A stretch of DNA of 64,000 nt, taken from assembly GCA_002010065.2 (NCBI GenBank), contig MTMD02000007.1:13113-77112 (forward strand). The letters run 5' to 3'. Positions 32,937 to 41,628 of the stretch are shown here, piece after piece. The number at the start of each line of letters is the position of its first letter. Within the stretch, counting starts at the first letter, position 1. The notes below the pieces were generated by a model. It was not told where the DNA came from. It saw only the letters and a program-made list of their open reading frames with translations, and made no database searches. A program made the position numbers and the translations under genes. This DNA comes from Candidatus Pyrohabitans jungbluthii (GTDB lineage Archaea > Hydrothermarchaeota > Hydrothermarchaeia > Hydrothermarchaeales > BMS3B).

Positions 32937-33176
32937 TTACTTTCTCTTTTTCAGCAGCCTCTTAAATTCCTCAACAGTTAAATCGGCATCTCTGATAATA
33001 CTTTTAACCAACTTTGGGTGGAGAATTTTTCCGGAATGGTATGGTACTGTAATTCGCACACCTTTATCATTCTTGTAAATCTTATGACTCCCACTCTGCC
33101 TCACAAGGTAAAAACCTACCTTTTCGATTACCTTTATAACGTCTCTGGCGGTCACCCTCGGAAGCTTTTCACTCAT
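32937..33176 (-). CDS. hicA: HicA-family mRNA interferase toxin
   Basis: 79 aa. HicA double-stranded-RNA-binding-like fold: LPRVTARDVIKVIEKVGFYL, then RQSGSHKIYKN with the catalytic histidine and VRITVPYHSGKILHPKLVKS. It cleaves mRNA when not bound by HicB. It overlaps the HicB gene by 4 nt and lies downstream of it. Intact in length. Confidence 0.95.
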   Translation of the reverse strand: MSEKLPRVTARDVIKVIEKVGFYLVRQSGSHKIYKNDKGVRITVPYHSGKILHPKLVKSIIRDADLTVEEFKRLLKKRK

Positions 33177-33397
33177 ACTGTAACTTCCACCGCTGCCAGG
33201 TTTATCATCTCAACTCTGGGTATCTCCTCCCCCTCTTCCAGCCTATCTTTAATATGAAGCTTTATTGCATCTTTAATGTTCTCCAAAACCTCCTCATAGG
33301 TATCCCCCTGTGTATAACACCCCTGCAACTCAGGACAATAAGCAAAGTAACCATTTTCGTCCTTCTCTATCACTACAGACACTCTATAGACAGTCAT
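33173..33397 (-). CDS. hicB: HicB-family antitoxin
   Basis: 74 aa. HicB partial RNase H-like fold: RVSVVIEKDENGYFAYCPEL, QGCYTQGDTYEEVLENIKDA and IKLHIKDRLEEGEEIP. It neutralises HicA. Antitoxin-first order with a 4-nt overlap is one of the usual arrangements. No extra DNA-binding domain is fused, as in many archaeal HicB proteins. Confidence 0.95.
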   Translation of the reverse strand: MTVYRVSVVIEKDENGYFAYCPELQGCYTQGDTYEEVLENIKDAIKLHIKDRLEEGEEIPRVEMINLAAVEVTV

Positions 33398-33528
33398 CCT
33401 TATTCCACCTCATTAATATCCGTCAAGCTAACATGATAAGGGTTTGGTCAGCTTCTTAGGAGAGCTTCCAAACATCAGTAACAAAACCTTTTTATCCTCT
33501 CGCCTCGAAGCTACCTGCGGTGATAGTT

Positions 33529-34794
33529 ATGGAAGGCTCACGCATTCCTGGCTTCTACAAGCTTCCGCCACAGCAGAGGCTGGAGAAGGTCAAGAGTTTC
33601 GCCTCCCTGGGCGAGGAGGAGGTTGAGGCTATCGCAAGGCACGGCTCGCTTACCATTGAACAGGCAGACCGCATGATTGAGAACGTCATAGGCACCTTTG
33701 AGCTTCCCCTTGGCATAGCTACCAACTTTCTGATAGACGGAAAGGACTACCTCATACCCATGGCTATAGAGGAGCCCAGCGTGGTAGCTGCGGCAAGCAA
33801 CGCCGCAAAAATGGCGCGCCCCGGCGGAGGCTTTGTAACCAATGCCACGCCGCCAATAATGATAGGGCAGGTGCAGCTTTGCGGTGTAGATGACCCCTAT
33901 GCCGCGAGGATGGAAATCCTCACCATTAAGGATGAGATAATAGCAAAGGCAAATGAGCAGGATCCAATACTGGTAAAGCTGGGCGGTGGATGCAAGGACA
34001 TCGAAGTTAGAGTGGTTGAGTCTAAGCAGGGGCCGATGGTTGTAACCCATCTCCTAGTGGACTGCCGCGATGCAATGGGGGCAAACGCGGTGAACACCAT
34101 GGCAGAAGCGGTGGCTCCGCTGATAGAGCGCGCCACCGGGGGCAAGGTTTACCTGCGCATAATCTCCAACCTGGCGACTTTCCGCCTGGCTCGTGCAAAG
34201 GCGGTTTTCAAGGCAGAGGCGATAGGCGGCGAAGAGGTGGTAGAAGGCGTGCTCAATGCCTACGCCTTCGCGGAGGCGGACCCCTTCCGCTGTGCCACCC
34301 ACAATAAGGGGATAATGAACGGGGTTACCGCCGTGGTGCTCGCCACGGGCAATGATACTCGCGCTGTAGAAGCTGGGGCGCATGCGTACGCTGCGCTTAG
34401 AGGCTACAAGCCCCTGACCACCTACGAGAAGAACCGCGATGGCGACCTGGTGGCGACGATTGAGCTCCCTGTGGCGGTGGGTTTGGTTGGCGGTGCTACA
34501 GCTTCGCATCCCGTTGCAAAGGCGTGCATTAAAATTCTCGGAGTTAAGAGTGCTGAAGAGCTTGCCCGTGTAATCGCCGCGGTTGGGCTGGCGCAGAACT
34601 TCGCTGCTCTGCGCGCTCTGGCAACGGAAGGGATACAGCGGGGGCACATGGAGCTTCATGCTCGCAATATTGCGGCAATGGCAGGCGCTAAAGGCGAGGA
34701 GATAGACGCCGTAGCCGAGGTGCTCGTGAGGGAGCGCAAGATACGCGTTGACCGCGCAAAGGAGGTGCTGGAGGAGATAAGGAAGAAGGGATAA
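33529..34794 (+). CDS. HMG-CoA reductase, class II (bacterial-type)
   Basis: 421 aa. Class II features: [18 protein letters not shown] at the N-terminus, [39 protein letters not shown] with the catalytic Glu, the [23 protein letters not shown](P)/substrate segment and [20 protein letters not shown]. Class II enzymes occur in Archaeoglobales, Thermoplasmatales and some bacteria, whereas most archaea use class I. In archaea it makes mevalonate for isoprenoid lipids. It lies 1.5 kb from GGPP synthase, the next pathway block. The start after GGTGATAGTT was chosen over a GTG 9 nt upstream. Confidence 0.95.
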   Translation: MEGSRIPGFYKLPPQQRLEKVKSFASLGEEEVEAIARHGSLTIEQADRMIENVIGTFELPLGIATNFLIDGKDYLIPMAIEEPSVVAAASNAAKMARPGGGFVTNATPPIMIGQVQLCGVDDPYAARMEILTIKDEIIAKANEQDPILVKLGGGCKDIEVRVVESKQGPMVVTHLLVDCRDAMGANAVNTMAEAVAPLIERATGGKVYLRIISNLATFRLARAKAVFKAEAIGGEEVVEGVLNAYAFAEADPFRCATHNKGIMNGVTAVVLATGNDTRAVEAGAHAYAALRGYKPLTTYEKNRDGDLVATIELPVAVGLVGGATASHPVAKACIKILGVKSAEELARVIAAVGLAQNFAALRALATEGIQRGHMELHARNIAAMAGAKGEEIDAVAEVLVRERKIRVDRAKEVLEEIRKKG

Positions 34795-34804
34795 CATCCC
34801 CTCG

Positions 34805-34951
34805 TTCCACCTCGCATAGCGAGGGTAACAGTGGAAGGGTCCCTATATTAGAATCTATAGTTGCAGGAGGTCTCGCAACTCTCGCAGAGAGTTGCTTCGG
34901 TCTCCCTCGCGAATGCTCAGGAAACAATAGGAACCCGCTGGTGGTTCCTAT
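34805..34951. repeat. Cluster of three inverted repeats in a 180-nt intergenic region
   Basis: First: nested TTCCAC (34805-34810) / GTGGAA (34831-34836) around CTCGC-ATA-GCGAG, with GGGTAACA after the inner stem. Second: a 9-bp stem GCAACTCTC-GCA-GAGAGTTGC (34875-34895). Third: ATAGGAACC (34927-34935) / GGTTCCTAT (34943-34951). The third right arm runs into the CTATATG TATA-like box of the next gene. The first is probably a terminator or a copy of the hairpin element seen elsewhere; the third could be an operator. Confidence 0.7.
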
Positions 34952-34978
34952 ATGTAAAACCCCTTTTACTCGTTAGTT

Positions 34979-35518
34979 ATGGCTCAGAAAACCATGAACC
35001 TTGAAATTCTTCAGCAGAAGTGGCTTGCGACAATGGACATGCTGGTTGAGCTTAACCGCGAGAAATTCCGCTCACCGAAAGCGAGTGAGCTTTTGAGGCA
35101 TGCAAGAAGCATGATAAACGAAGCCTCGCTGAATCGCGCAGCTGACGAGAGTTTTCTGGTAAAGGTGGAGCGTTTGCTGGAAGAAGCGCAGCGTGAAATC
35201 TTTGTTGCCGCGCAACCTCTGGGCGATGAGTTTCTACTGCGCTGGAGCAGCACTTTTGACCGCATCGACGCTGGGGAGCGCTACGGGGAGTACAGTTTTG
35301 GCGTTACTCGCTTTTATCCACATCTGCCCAGGGCGAGGAAGTGGGTGAGGATTAAGCAGCCTTCTAACCTAACCCCGCGGAGGCTTCTGGAAATTTCCCA
35401 CAGCTGCGATGTGAAGATAAAGCGTCACGGGAAGGATCACCTTGTAATAGTGGGTGAAGGCGAAGCGCTCAAGCGCGCCCTCGCTGAAGTTGCACCCTAC
35501 ATCAAGGGCGAGAAGTAG
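34979..35518 (+). CDS. Conserved archaeal protein, probably DUF2096-like
   Basis: 179 aa. An N-terminal coiled alpha-helical half (LEILQQKWLATMDMLVELNR, then a long helix through VKVERLLEEAQREIFVAAQP) and a C-terminal alpha/beta half with KWVRIKQPSNLTPRRLLEIS and KDHLVIVGEGEALKRALAEV. The layout fits DUF2096, a family of methanogens and Archaeoglobus without assigned function; the assignment is by eye. The TATA CTATATG lies about 28 nt before the ATG, suggesting a leaderless mRNA. It is followed after 1 nt by the amidohydrolase gene. Confidence 0.7.
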   Translation: MAQKTMNLEILQQKWLATMDMLVELNREKFRSPKASELLRHARSMINEASLNRAADESFLVKVERLLEEAQREIFVAAQPLGDEFLLRWSSTFDRIDAGERYGEYSFGVTRFYPHLPRARKWVRIKQPSNLTPRRLLEISHSCDVKIKRHGKDHLVIVGEGEALKRALAEVAPYIKGEK

Positions 35519-35519
35519 A

Positions 35520-36365
35520 ATGATAATCGACGCTCACACTCACTTCTCAACCGCAAAAGAGCTAAGCGCTCTTGAGAGGGAAGCGGCGAGGGAGTATCTC
35601 TTAGCCACTGGCATAGAGGTTTCCCGCTACGGCAGTGTGGAGGAGCTTCTTGAGGCGATGAAAAAGCACGGCATAGCCAAGGCTGTGCTAATGCCACTGG
35701 CAACCTCAACTTCGCTGCGTGAGGCAGAGAAGCTAAACAACTTCGTAGCCAAGGTGGCGAGGGAAAGCGAGGCTATAATCCCCTTTGCATCCGTGAATCC
35801 AAATTGCGAGGATGCAGTGGAAGAGCTAGACCGCGCCGTGGCTGAGCTTCGCTTACGAGGGGTGAAGCTTAATCCAAACCTGCAGGGCTTTACCTTTGAC
35901 CAAGATGAGGTTTGGACGCTTTTCGAAGCTATAGAACAGCTTCGCGTCCCTGCGTTTATCCACTCTGGCTTCACCGTTGGCATGGGGAAGAACAACTTTT
36001 CGCCGGAAGAAGCGAACGAGCTCATCGCAAGCTTCCCCCGCGTAACCTTCATCTTTGCCCACATGGCGAGACATAAAAGCAGGGAGGACGCGCCCAGCGT
36101 CATACCTGAGCCCAACGTTTACTTGGAGACCTCTCACGCCCCAGCGGAGGTTATCCTCAAGGCGATAGAAACCTTCGGCGTGGATAAGCTCCTCTTCGGT
36201 TCAGACTTCAAGTACAACTTCTACCCCAGCTATGAGATTGAGAAAATCGCCTCTCTGCTCATTAGCGAGGAGGAAAAGAGGAGCATATTCTACGCCAACG
36301 CAGCTAGGCTCTTCGGAGTGGAGAAAAAGAATGGCTTGCTCTCGTCTCTGCTGAAAAGGCGTTAG
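35520..36365 (+). CDS. Amidohydrolase-2 family TIM-barrel hydrolase/decarboxylase
   Basis: 281 aa. Metal-binding start IIDAHTHFSTAKEL, then RLRGVKLNPNLQGFTFDQDE, FIHSGFTV, FIFAHMARH and the closing LLFGSDFKYNFYPSYEIEKI followed by FYANAARLFGVE, all hallmarks of the amidohydrolase_2 (ACMSD-like) branch. The substrate is unknown. It starts 1 nt after the DUF2096-like stop, so the two are one operon; its end overlaps the convergent GGPP synthase gene by 4 nt. Confidence 0.9.
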   Translation: MIIDAHTHFSTAKELSALEREAAREYLLATGIEVSRYGSVEELLEAMKKHGIAKAVLMPLATSTSLREAEKLNNFVAKVARESEAIIPFASVNPNCEDAVEELDRAVAELRLRGVKLNPNLQGFTFDQDEVWTLFEAIEQLRVPAFIHSGFTVGMGKNNFSPEEANELIASFPRVTFIFAHMARHKSREDAPSVIPEPNVYLETSHAPAEVILKAIETFGVDKLLFGSDFKYNFYPSYEIEKIASLLISEEEKRSIFYANAARLFGVEKKNGLLSSLLKRR

Positions 36366-37387
36366 TACTTTCTCCTTATTAGGAACTCTGCCAGCACCTC
36401 TATCTTTTCTATAGCTTCGTTTTTTATCCCAGTGGCGCGAAGCTCCTTCAAAGCTTCGCTCTCGTACTTCTCTGCCATCTCTGTGGTGTACTCTCTCGCA
36501 CCTGTGCTTTCAAGAATCTCGAGCACCCTAGCTACGTCCTCCTGATTGAGCTTCTCCTTGGCGTAGGTCTCGGTAAGAATCTCCTTCTCTTCCCGCGATG
36601 CCCTCTCAAAAGCGTAGATCACAGGTAGGGTCTTCTTCTTGTTGCGGATGTCGCTCGCCTTGGGCTTGCCAGTCTTCTCCTCCCATATGCCTATGATGTC
36701 GTCTATTATCTGGAAGGCTATGCCTATCTTCCGTCCAAAGTTTTTGAAATGCTGTATAACCTCCTCATCTCGCGTTGCGAGCATAGCCCCTATGTGGGTG
36801 CTCGCTTCAATAAGCGCGGCTGTCTTTCGGGATATCATGTCCAGGTAGCTCTCCACGTCTATGTCCATGCGCTCCTCAAAGCTCATGTCCAAGTACTGCC
36901 CCTCGCACAGCTCCATTATTGTTCTATTCAGTATGGCGAGCACATCCACTATCTTTTCATCCGTAACATTGTAATCGCGCAGGCGAAGCGCGGCTAAGTT
37001 GGCAAGAACGTGCATCCCATCGCCCGCGTTTATCGCATGGGGTATGCCGAAGAGCTTCCATAGCGTGGGCCGATGCCTGCGCTCCTCGTCCATGTCCTCA
37101 ATGTCGTCGTGGATGAGGGAGAAGTTGTGTATCAGCTCAATCGCCGCCGCCGCAGGCAGCGCCTTGGTATAAACCCCTGCCAGAGCCTTATATGTGAGCA
37201 GGCACAGCGTTGGCCTGAAGCGCTTCCCGCGGTACTGCTTCGCAGGTTTCAGCGACTCGTCCAGCCAGCCCAGGTGGTATTCCATCATCTCGTAAAGCCT
37301 GCGAGGCTCGCTGCGCTGGAGAAAAACCGCCCTTATCTCATTGTCAATCATCTCAATGTGCTCGGCAAGAATATCTTCTGCGCGCAT
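36362..37387 (-). CDS. Geranylgeranyl-diphosphate synthase / trans-prenyltransferase (IdsA-like)
   Basis: 341 aa. First aspartate-rich motif DDIED in IELIHNFSLIHDDIED, second motif DDIIG in GIAFQIIDDIIGIWEEKTGK, plus KRFRPTLCLLTYKAL (IPP-binding) and KKKTLPVIYAF. It condenses IPP with allylic diphosphates to give the C20 or longer precursor of archaeal ether lipids. The chain length cannot be fixed by eye. ATG after GAAGGTG was chosen over a 24-codon upstream extension that enters a hairpin region. Confidence 0.94.
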   Translation of the reverse strand: MRAEDILAEHIEMIDNEIRAVFLQRSEPRRLYEMMEYHLGWLDESLKPAKQYRGKRFRPTLCLLTYKALAGVYTKALPAAAAIELIHNFSLIHDDIEDMDEERRHRPTLWKLFGIPHAINAGDGMHVLANLAALRLRDYNVTDEKIVDVLAILNRTIMELCEGQYLDMSFEERMDIDVESYLDMISRKTAALIEASTHIGAMLATRDEEVIQHFKNFGRKIGIAFQIIDDIIGIWEEKTGKPKASDIRNKKKTLPVIYAFERASREEKEILTETYAKEKLNQEDVARVLEILESTGAREYTTEMAEKYESEALKELRATGIKNEAIEKIEVLAEFLIRRKY

Positions 37388-37444
37388 TGCCACACCTTCA
37401 AAAGCTTGCTTAGCTTTGGTCTTGGAGAATAAAAATGTTTCTAT

Positions 37445-37611
37445 ATAGGGGCGCCGCACCCGCCCCTATCACCCCATCCTCACCAAATAGGACACCTTCC
37501 CCGCTTCGTCACCCGGAACAGAACGTTCCGGGCAACCCCTATTACCCCACTCTCACCATAGCAAGAGCAACTCAGCTAACTGATTTCACTTTTCCGGTGC
37601 TCTCGGAAAAG
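37445..37611. repeat. Hairpins and direct repeats upstream of cdc6 (candidate replication-origin region)
   Basis: A ~310-nt gene-free stretch holds three strong inverted repeats: ATAGGGGCG/CGCCCCTAT (37445-37469), CCCGGAAC/GTTCCGGG (37512-37532, followed by GCAACC) and CTTTTCCG/CGGAAAAG (37589-37611). Two 23-nt direct repeats at 37463-37485 and 37536-37558, both of form CCCCTAT-ACCCCA-CTCACCA, differ at three positions. Archaeal origins usually lie beside orc1/cdc6 and carry ORB inverted repeats with a G-run; the third hairpin followed by GGGAG is only loosely ORB-like. Confidence 0.5.
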
Positions 37612-37666
37612 GGAGATAAGGGTAGGAGGAAGAGGTAATACCACCCTTACCCCCCAGGTGAAAACC

Positions 37667-37672
37667 TTTATA
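37667..37672 (+). promoter_or_regulatory. TATA box of cdc6
   Basis: TTTATA in AAACCTTTATACC, about 30 nt before the ATG. GGAG touches the ATG directly, too close to act as a ribosome-binding site, so the transcript is probably leaderless or nearly so. Confidence 0.5.
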
Positions 37673-37698
37673 CCCGCTGAAAGGGAAAATAAAAGGAG

Positions 37699-38832
37699 AT
37701 GTGCCCGAGAAGCTTTAAGGACCTGCTCTCCGCTGAGGAAAGCCTCTTCCGCAGTCCGGAGGTATTCGACCCGGATTACGTGCCGGAGGAGTACCTCCAC
37801 CGTGGGGAGCAGATGCAGAGCATAGCTCAGTGCATAAAGCCAGCGCTACGTGGAGAGCGCCCTCTCAATGCGCTGATTTACGGCCCGCCTGCGACGGGCA
37901 AAACCACTGCGATGCGCAAGCTCTTTGAAGAGCTTGAGGACATACCCGAAGCAACGCGAATCGCAAGGGTGCATATAAACTGCCAGATAAACGCGACGAA
38001 GTTTGGCATCTTTTCTCTAATCCACAAAGCGGTGGTGGGACATCTCCCCCCCGAGACAGGGGTGCCCTTCTCAAGGGTTTACGAAGCTATTTTTAGAAAA
38101 TTGCGCCGTGAGAATAAGGTTCTGCTTGTGGTGCTGGACGACATGGACCACTTATTCTACGACCGCTACGCAAACGAGATACTCTACGACATACTGCGCG
38201 CCCATGAAGTTTTTCCGGGAGCTAAGACTGGGATATTCAGCATCGTTAGCAGCACCGAGTTTCTTTACAAGCTCGACGACCGCGTGCGCTCAATGTTCCG
38301 CCCGCAGGAGATATACTTCCCGCCCTACAGCGCAGGCGAGATGTATGACATACTTAAGCGCAGAGCTGAGCTGGGCTTCTTCGCAGGGGTTATAAGCGAC
38401 GAGCTCGTGGAGAAAATTGCAACCTATGCGTATGAGCACGGGGATTTGAGGCTCGGTATAGAGCTTCTCAGAGTGAGTGCCCATATAGCAGAGTACCACG
38501 CCTCGCGGAAGATTACAGAAGAGCATGTTGAGGAGGCGTATGCAAAGTCTCGCGTAGCCACGCTTCGCTCTCTGGTGGAGCCCCTCTCGAAGGAGGATAA
38601 GCTGCTTTTGAAGCTTCTGTGCGAGGCGGAGCAGGGTATAACCTCCGGCAAGTTGTACGAGCGCTTTTCCAAAGCTTCCGGGCTGAGCTACACCAAGTTC
38701 TACCGCATTCTCACGAAGCTGGAGGAGCTTCGCCTGGTAGACACAAAGGTTGCGAGCGGTGATAAGCGCGGGCGAAGCAGGGAGATATTCCTGCGCCATC
38801 CACGGGAGGAGCTTTTGAAGGTGCTCCCATGA
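37699..38832 (+). CDS. cdc6: Orc1/Cdc6 replication initiator
   Basis: 377 aa. AAA+ ATPase: Walker [12 protein letters not shown] starting at residue 62, Walker [10 protein letters not shown], sensor-1 region [11 protein letters not shown] and sensor-2 region [10 protein letters not shown]. The C-terminal winged helix (about 295-377) has [11 protein letters not shown] and [20 protein letters not shown]. It binds origin repeats and loads MCM. The gene has its own TATA and a repeat-rich upstream region. The stop overlaps the start of trm56 (ATGA). Confidence 0.95.
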   Translation: MCPRSFKDLLSAEESLFRSPEVFDPDYVPEEYLHRGEQMQSIAQCIKPALRGERPLNALIYGPPATGKTTAMRKLFEELEDIPEATRIARVHINCQINATKFGIFSLIHKAVVGHLPPETGVPFSRVYEAIFRKLRRENKVLLVVLDDMDHLFYDRYANEILYDILRAHEVFPGAKTGIFSIVSSTEFLYKLDDRVRSMFRPQEIYFPPYSAGEMYDILKRRAELGFFAGVISDELVEKIATYAYEHGDLRLGIELLRVSAHIAEYHASRKITEEHVEEAYAKSRVATLRSLVEPLSKEDKLLLKLLCEAEQGITSGKLYERFSKASGLSYTKFYRILTKLEELRLVDTKVASGDKRGRSREIFLRHPREELLKVLP

Positions 38833-39362
38833 GGGTAGTGGTTCTGCGCCTGGGACACAGGCAGGAACGCGATAAGCGCGTGACCACCCACGTGGGCTTA
38901 GTGGCGAGAGCCTTTGGGGCGGACGGGATGATACTCACCACACAGGATGAGAAGGTGGTGGAGAGTATATGCAAGGTTGTGGAGAACTGGGGGGGCGATT
39001 TCTTCGTTGAGGTAGAGCAAGAATGGCGCAGGTTCATCAAAGAATGGAAGGGCATAACGGTGCACCTCACCATGTACGGTGAGCACGTCGATGACAGAAT
39101 CGCTGAGATTCGCTCATCGGGTAAGGACGTTCTCGTGGTGGTGGGCGCTGAAAAGGTGCCGGCAGAGGTCTTCAAGCTGGTGGACTACAACATAGCTATA
39201 GGGCACCAGCCCCACAGCGAGGTGGCAGCGCTTGCGGTATTCCTCGACAGGTACTTCTCTGGCAGAGAGCTTCACAGGGAGTTTCAAGGTAAGCTGAAGG
39301 TGGTGCCCTCACGGCGAGGGAAGCGCGTTGTCGAGCAGGTTTCCGGTTCTGCGGAGCAATAG
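38829..39362 (+). CDS. Trm56, tRNA (cytidine-56-2'-O)-methyltransferase
   Basis: 177 aa SPOUT methyltransferase. Begins [20 protein letters not shown], the Trm56 signature, followed by [53 protein letters not shown] and [20 protein letters not shown], the knotted SAM-binding region. It methylates C56 in the T-loop of archaeal tRNAs. It overlaps cdc6 by 4 nt and the following ATP-grasp gene by about 35 nt. Confidence 0.95.
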   Translation: MRVVVLRLGHRQERDKRVTTHVGLVARAFGADGMILTTQDEKVVESICKVVENWGGDFFVEVEQEWRRFIKEWKGITVHLTMYGEHVDDRIAEIRSSGKDVLVVVGAEKVPAEVFKLVDYNIAIGHQPHSEVAALAVFLDRYFSGRELHREFQGKLKVVPSRRGKRVVEQVSGSAEQ

Positions 39363-40506
39363 GGAAACGAAGGGTGAGCGCCTTCTTATCGTGGGAGTGC
39401 ACACCCGCCCTGCGGTAGCCTCGGCGAAGCGCTCAGGCTACGGCGTCGCAAGCGCAGATTATTTTGGCGATATTGATTTAAAGAGGCTGGCGGATGAGTC
39501 TCGCTCCATAGTTAAGCAGAAGCCCTACTGCTCCAACGGCAGGCTGGCTGAGAACTACTCCGACGAGAAGCTTCTTGCCCTTGCGCAACGCTTGGAAGGC
39601 GACAGGATAATTCTGACCTCCACGCTACCTTTGCGAAGCAGAAAGATCGCCGGAATCTCTGGCGTAAGGGCAAAGAAGCTTAAAGACAAGGCGTACCAGC
39701 TTAAAAAGGTGAAAAAGCTCAACATAGCACTGCCAGAGACGAGGGTGGTTGAGAGCAGGGAAGAGGCGGTGCAGGCGGCGGAAGAGATTGGTTTTCCCGT
39801 GGTGGTTAAACCAGCGCTCGGCGCAGGAGGCGAGGGGGTTGTGCTGGCGCGTTCTCCGCGTGAGATTCCAGAAATTTACGAGCGCTTCCTGGTGCAGGAG
39901 TACATTCAAGGCAGGGCGATAAGCGTCTCAACCCTTTCTTACCGCAATGAAAGCGTGGCTATCTCCACCAGCGTTCAGATTCTTGGCTCCAGACTAGCGA
40001 AAGCCAGAGGTTTCAGATACTGCGGAAGCCTTGCGCCTTACTCAAGCGATGATCGCCTCTTAAGCATTGCCGAGGAGATTTCCTGCCTCTTTAACCTTCG
40101 TGGCTGGAACGGTATAGACTTTGTGGAGGCAAAGGGTGAGTACTACTTCATTGAACTCAACCCGCGCTTTCAAGGCACTCTCGACGTTGTGGAGCGTGCA
40201 TATGGATTGGCCATAGTGGAGGCCCACCTTGCAGCTTGCGATGGCGAGCTACCCGGGCAGCGTCCTGAGGCGAATAGCTTTGCCGCGAGGCTAACGCTTT
40301 TCGCTAGCGAGAAGTGCATAGTGAGGGGCAACCTTCTGAAGCTGTGCAGCGACGTGCCCGCGAGAAATGCGATAATCGAGGCGGGCGAGCCTGTAACCAC
40401 GGTGCTGAGCTCTGGCAAAAGCAGGAGCGAGGCGCTGCAGAGGGTTAAGAAGAAGGCGAGGCAGGTGTACTCCCGCTACCTCTTTAGCGTGCCCGAAGCT
40501 TTTTAA
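39328..40506 (+). CDS. ATP-grasp family ligase (COG2232-like)
   Basis: 392 aa from a TTG preceded by GCGAGGG at normal spacing; no ATG exists before the conserved N-terminus [23 protein letters not shown]-grasp features: [54 protein letters not shown], and metal-binding [20 protein letters not shown]. It belongs with archaeal ATP-grasp proteins of unknown substrate related to biotin-carboxylase-type carboligases. It overlaps the end of trm56 by 35 nt. The unusual start and overlap make exact N-terminus uncertain. Confidence 0.85.
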   Translation: MSSRFPVLRSNRETKGERLLIVGVHTRPAVASAKRSGYGVASADYFGDIDLKRLADESRSIVKQKPYCSNGRLAENYSDEKLLALAQRLEGDRIILTSTLPLRSRKIAGISGVRAKKLKDKAYQLKKVKKLNIALPETRVVESREEAVQAAEEIGFPVVVKPALGAGGEGVVLARSPREIPEIYERFLVQEYIQGRAISVSTLSYRNESVAISTSVQILGSRLAKARGFRYCGSLAPYSSDDRLLSIAEEISCLFNLRGWNGIDFVEAKGEYYFIELNPRFQGTLDVVERAYGLAIVEAHLAACDGELPGQRPEANSFAARLTLFASEKCIVRGNLLKLCSDVPARNAIIEAGEPVTTVLSSGKSRSEALQRVKKKARQVYSRYLFSVPEAF

Positions 40507-40524
40507 ACCACTGCCGCAAAAGCT

Positions 40525-41598
40525 ATGCGTAGAATGAGCGACCTGGCGGAGATGAGGAAGGAGATAGACGAAATAGACGCCCAGCTTCTAGAGTTACTCA
40601 GGCGCAGGATTCGGGTTGCAGAGCAGGTTGGCAAGTACAAGCTCGCCAAGGGGATGCGCATCGAAGACCCGGAGCGGGAGAAGCAGGTGCTCTCGCGAGC
40701 ACTTGCAAACGCCGGTGAGCTTAGCCGCGAGTTTGTGCGCGACATCTTTGAGCGGATTATCCTGGAGAGCAAGCGTGCCCAGCGGCAGGGCAAAATAGCC
40801 ATACTCGGACCGAGAGGTACATTCTCCGAGGAAGCGGCGCTCAGGTTCATGAAGTCCCCGCATTTAGTGCTCGCCCGCGACATCGAGGAGATATTCGATC
40901 TTGTTGAAAGGGGAGAGGTGGAGTTTGGTGTCTTACCTGTGGAGAACTCCCTCGAGGGCAGCGTCGCCCTCGCCATGGAACTGCTCGTCAAGAGGAATGC
41001 TAAGGTTTATGCGGAGGTGATTCTGGACATAAACCACCACCTGCTCGCGTTGCCGGGGGTTAAACTGGGTGAGATACGCAAGATAATCTCCCATCCTCAG
41101 GCACTGGCGCAGTGCAAAGGCTTCATCTCGAGCTTAGCGGTGGCTACAGCCAACTATCCGAGCACTGCCGACGCTGCACGGGAAATTAAAGAGAAGCAGC
41201 TTCGCGACGTGGCTGCTATCGCTCCGCTGGCAGCGGCAAAGCTCTACGGCTTAGAGGTGCTCAAGGAGAAGATTCAGGATATAGACCACAACCAGACGCG
41301 CTTCTTCATCCTTGCCAAGAAGGACCACGCGCCCACGGGCAGGGACAAAACCTCTATTATCCTCAGCCTTAAGGACAAGCCGGGCGCCCTGTATGAGATA
41401 CTTGAGGCCTTTGCCAAGGCGAAGGTGAACCTCACAAAGATAGAGTCTCGCCCCTCTCGTCGCGCTCTTGGCGATTATATATTCTTTATAGACTTTGAAG
41501 GGCATCGCAGCGAGGAGAGAATAAAACGTGTGCTTGAGGAGATAGAGAAACGGGCGTCCTTCCTGAAGATACTGGGGAGTTATCCTTCGGGAGGTTAG
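40525..41598 (+). CDS. pheA: PheA, bifunctional chorismate mutase/prephenate dehydratase
   Basis: 357 aa P-protein. Chorismate mutase AroQ domain at 1-90 (EMRKEIDEIDAQLLELLRRR and KQVLSRALANAGELS). Prephenate dehydratase domain with ILGPRGTFSEEAALRF, GVLPVENSLEGSVALAMELL, HPQALAQCKGF and the catalytic NQTRFFIL. The ACT domain (KTSIILSLKDKPGALYEILE, KIESRPSRRALGDYIFFIDF) carries the GALY and ESRP phenylalanine-feedback motifs. It converts chorismate to phenylpyruvate and is inhibited by Phe. An ATG three codons in is an alternative start. Confidence 0.95.
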   Translation: MRRMSDLAEMRKEIDEIDAQLLELLRRRIRVAEQVGKYKLAKGMRIEDPEREKQVLSRALANAGELSREFVRDIFERIILESKRAQRQGKIAILGPRGTFSEEAALRFMKSPHLVLARDIEEIFDLVERGEVEFGVLPVENSLEGSVALAMELLVKRNAKVYAEVILDINHHLLALPGVKLGEIRKIISHPQALAQCKGFISSLAVATANYPSTADAAREIKEKQLRDVAAIAPLAAAKLYGLEVLKEKIQDIDHNQTRFFILAKKDHAPTGRDKTSIILSLKDKPGALYEILEAFAKAKVNLTKIESRPSRRALGDYIFFIDFEGHRSEERIKRVLEEIEKRASFLKILGSYPSGG

Positions 41599-41628
41599 GG
41601 ATGCCGTGCGCTCGCCGTAGGTGAGGAG

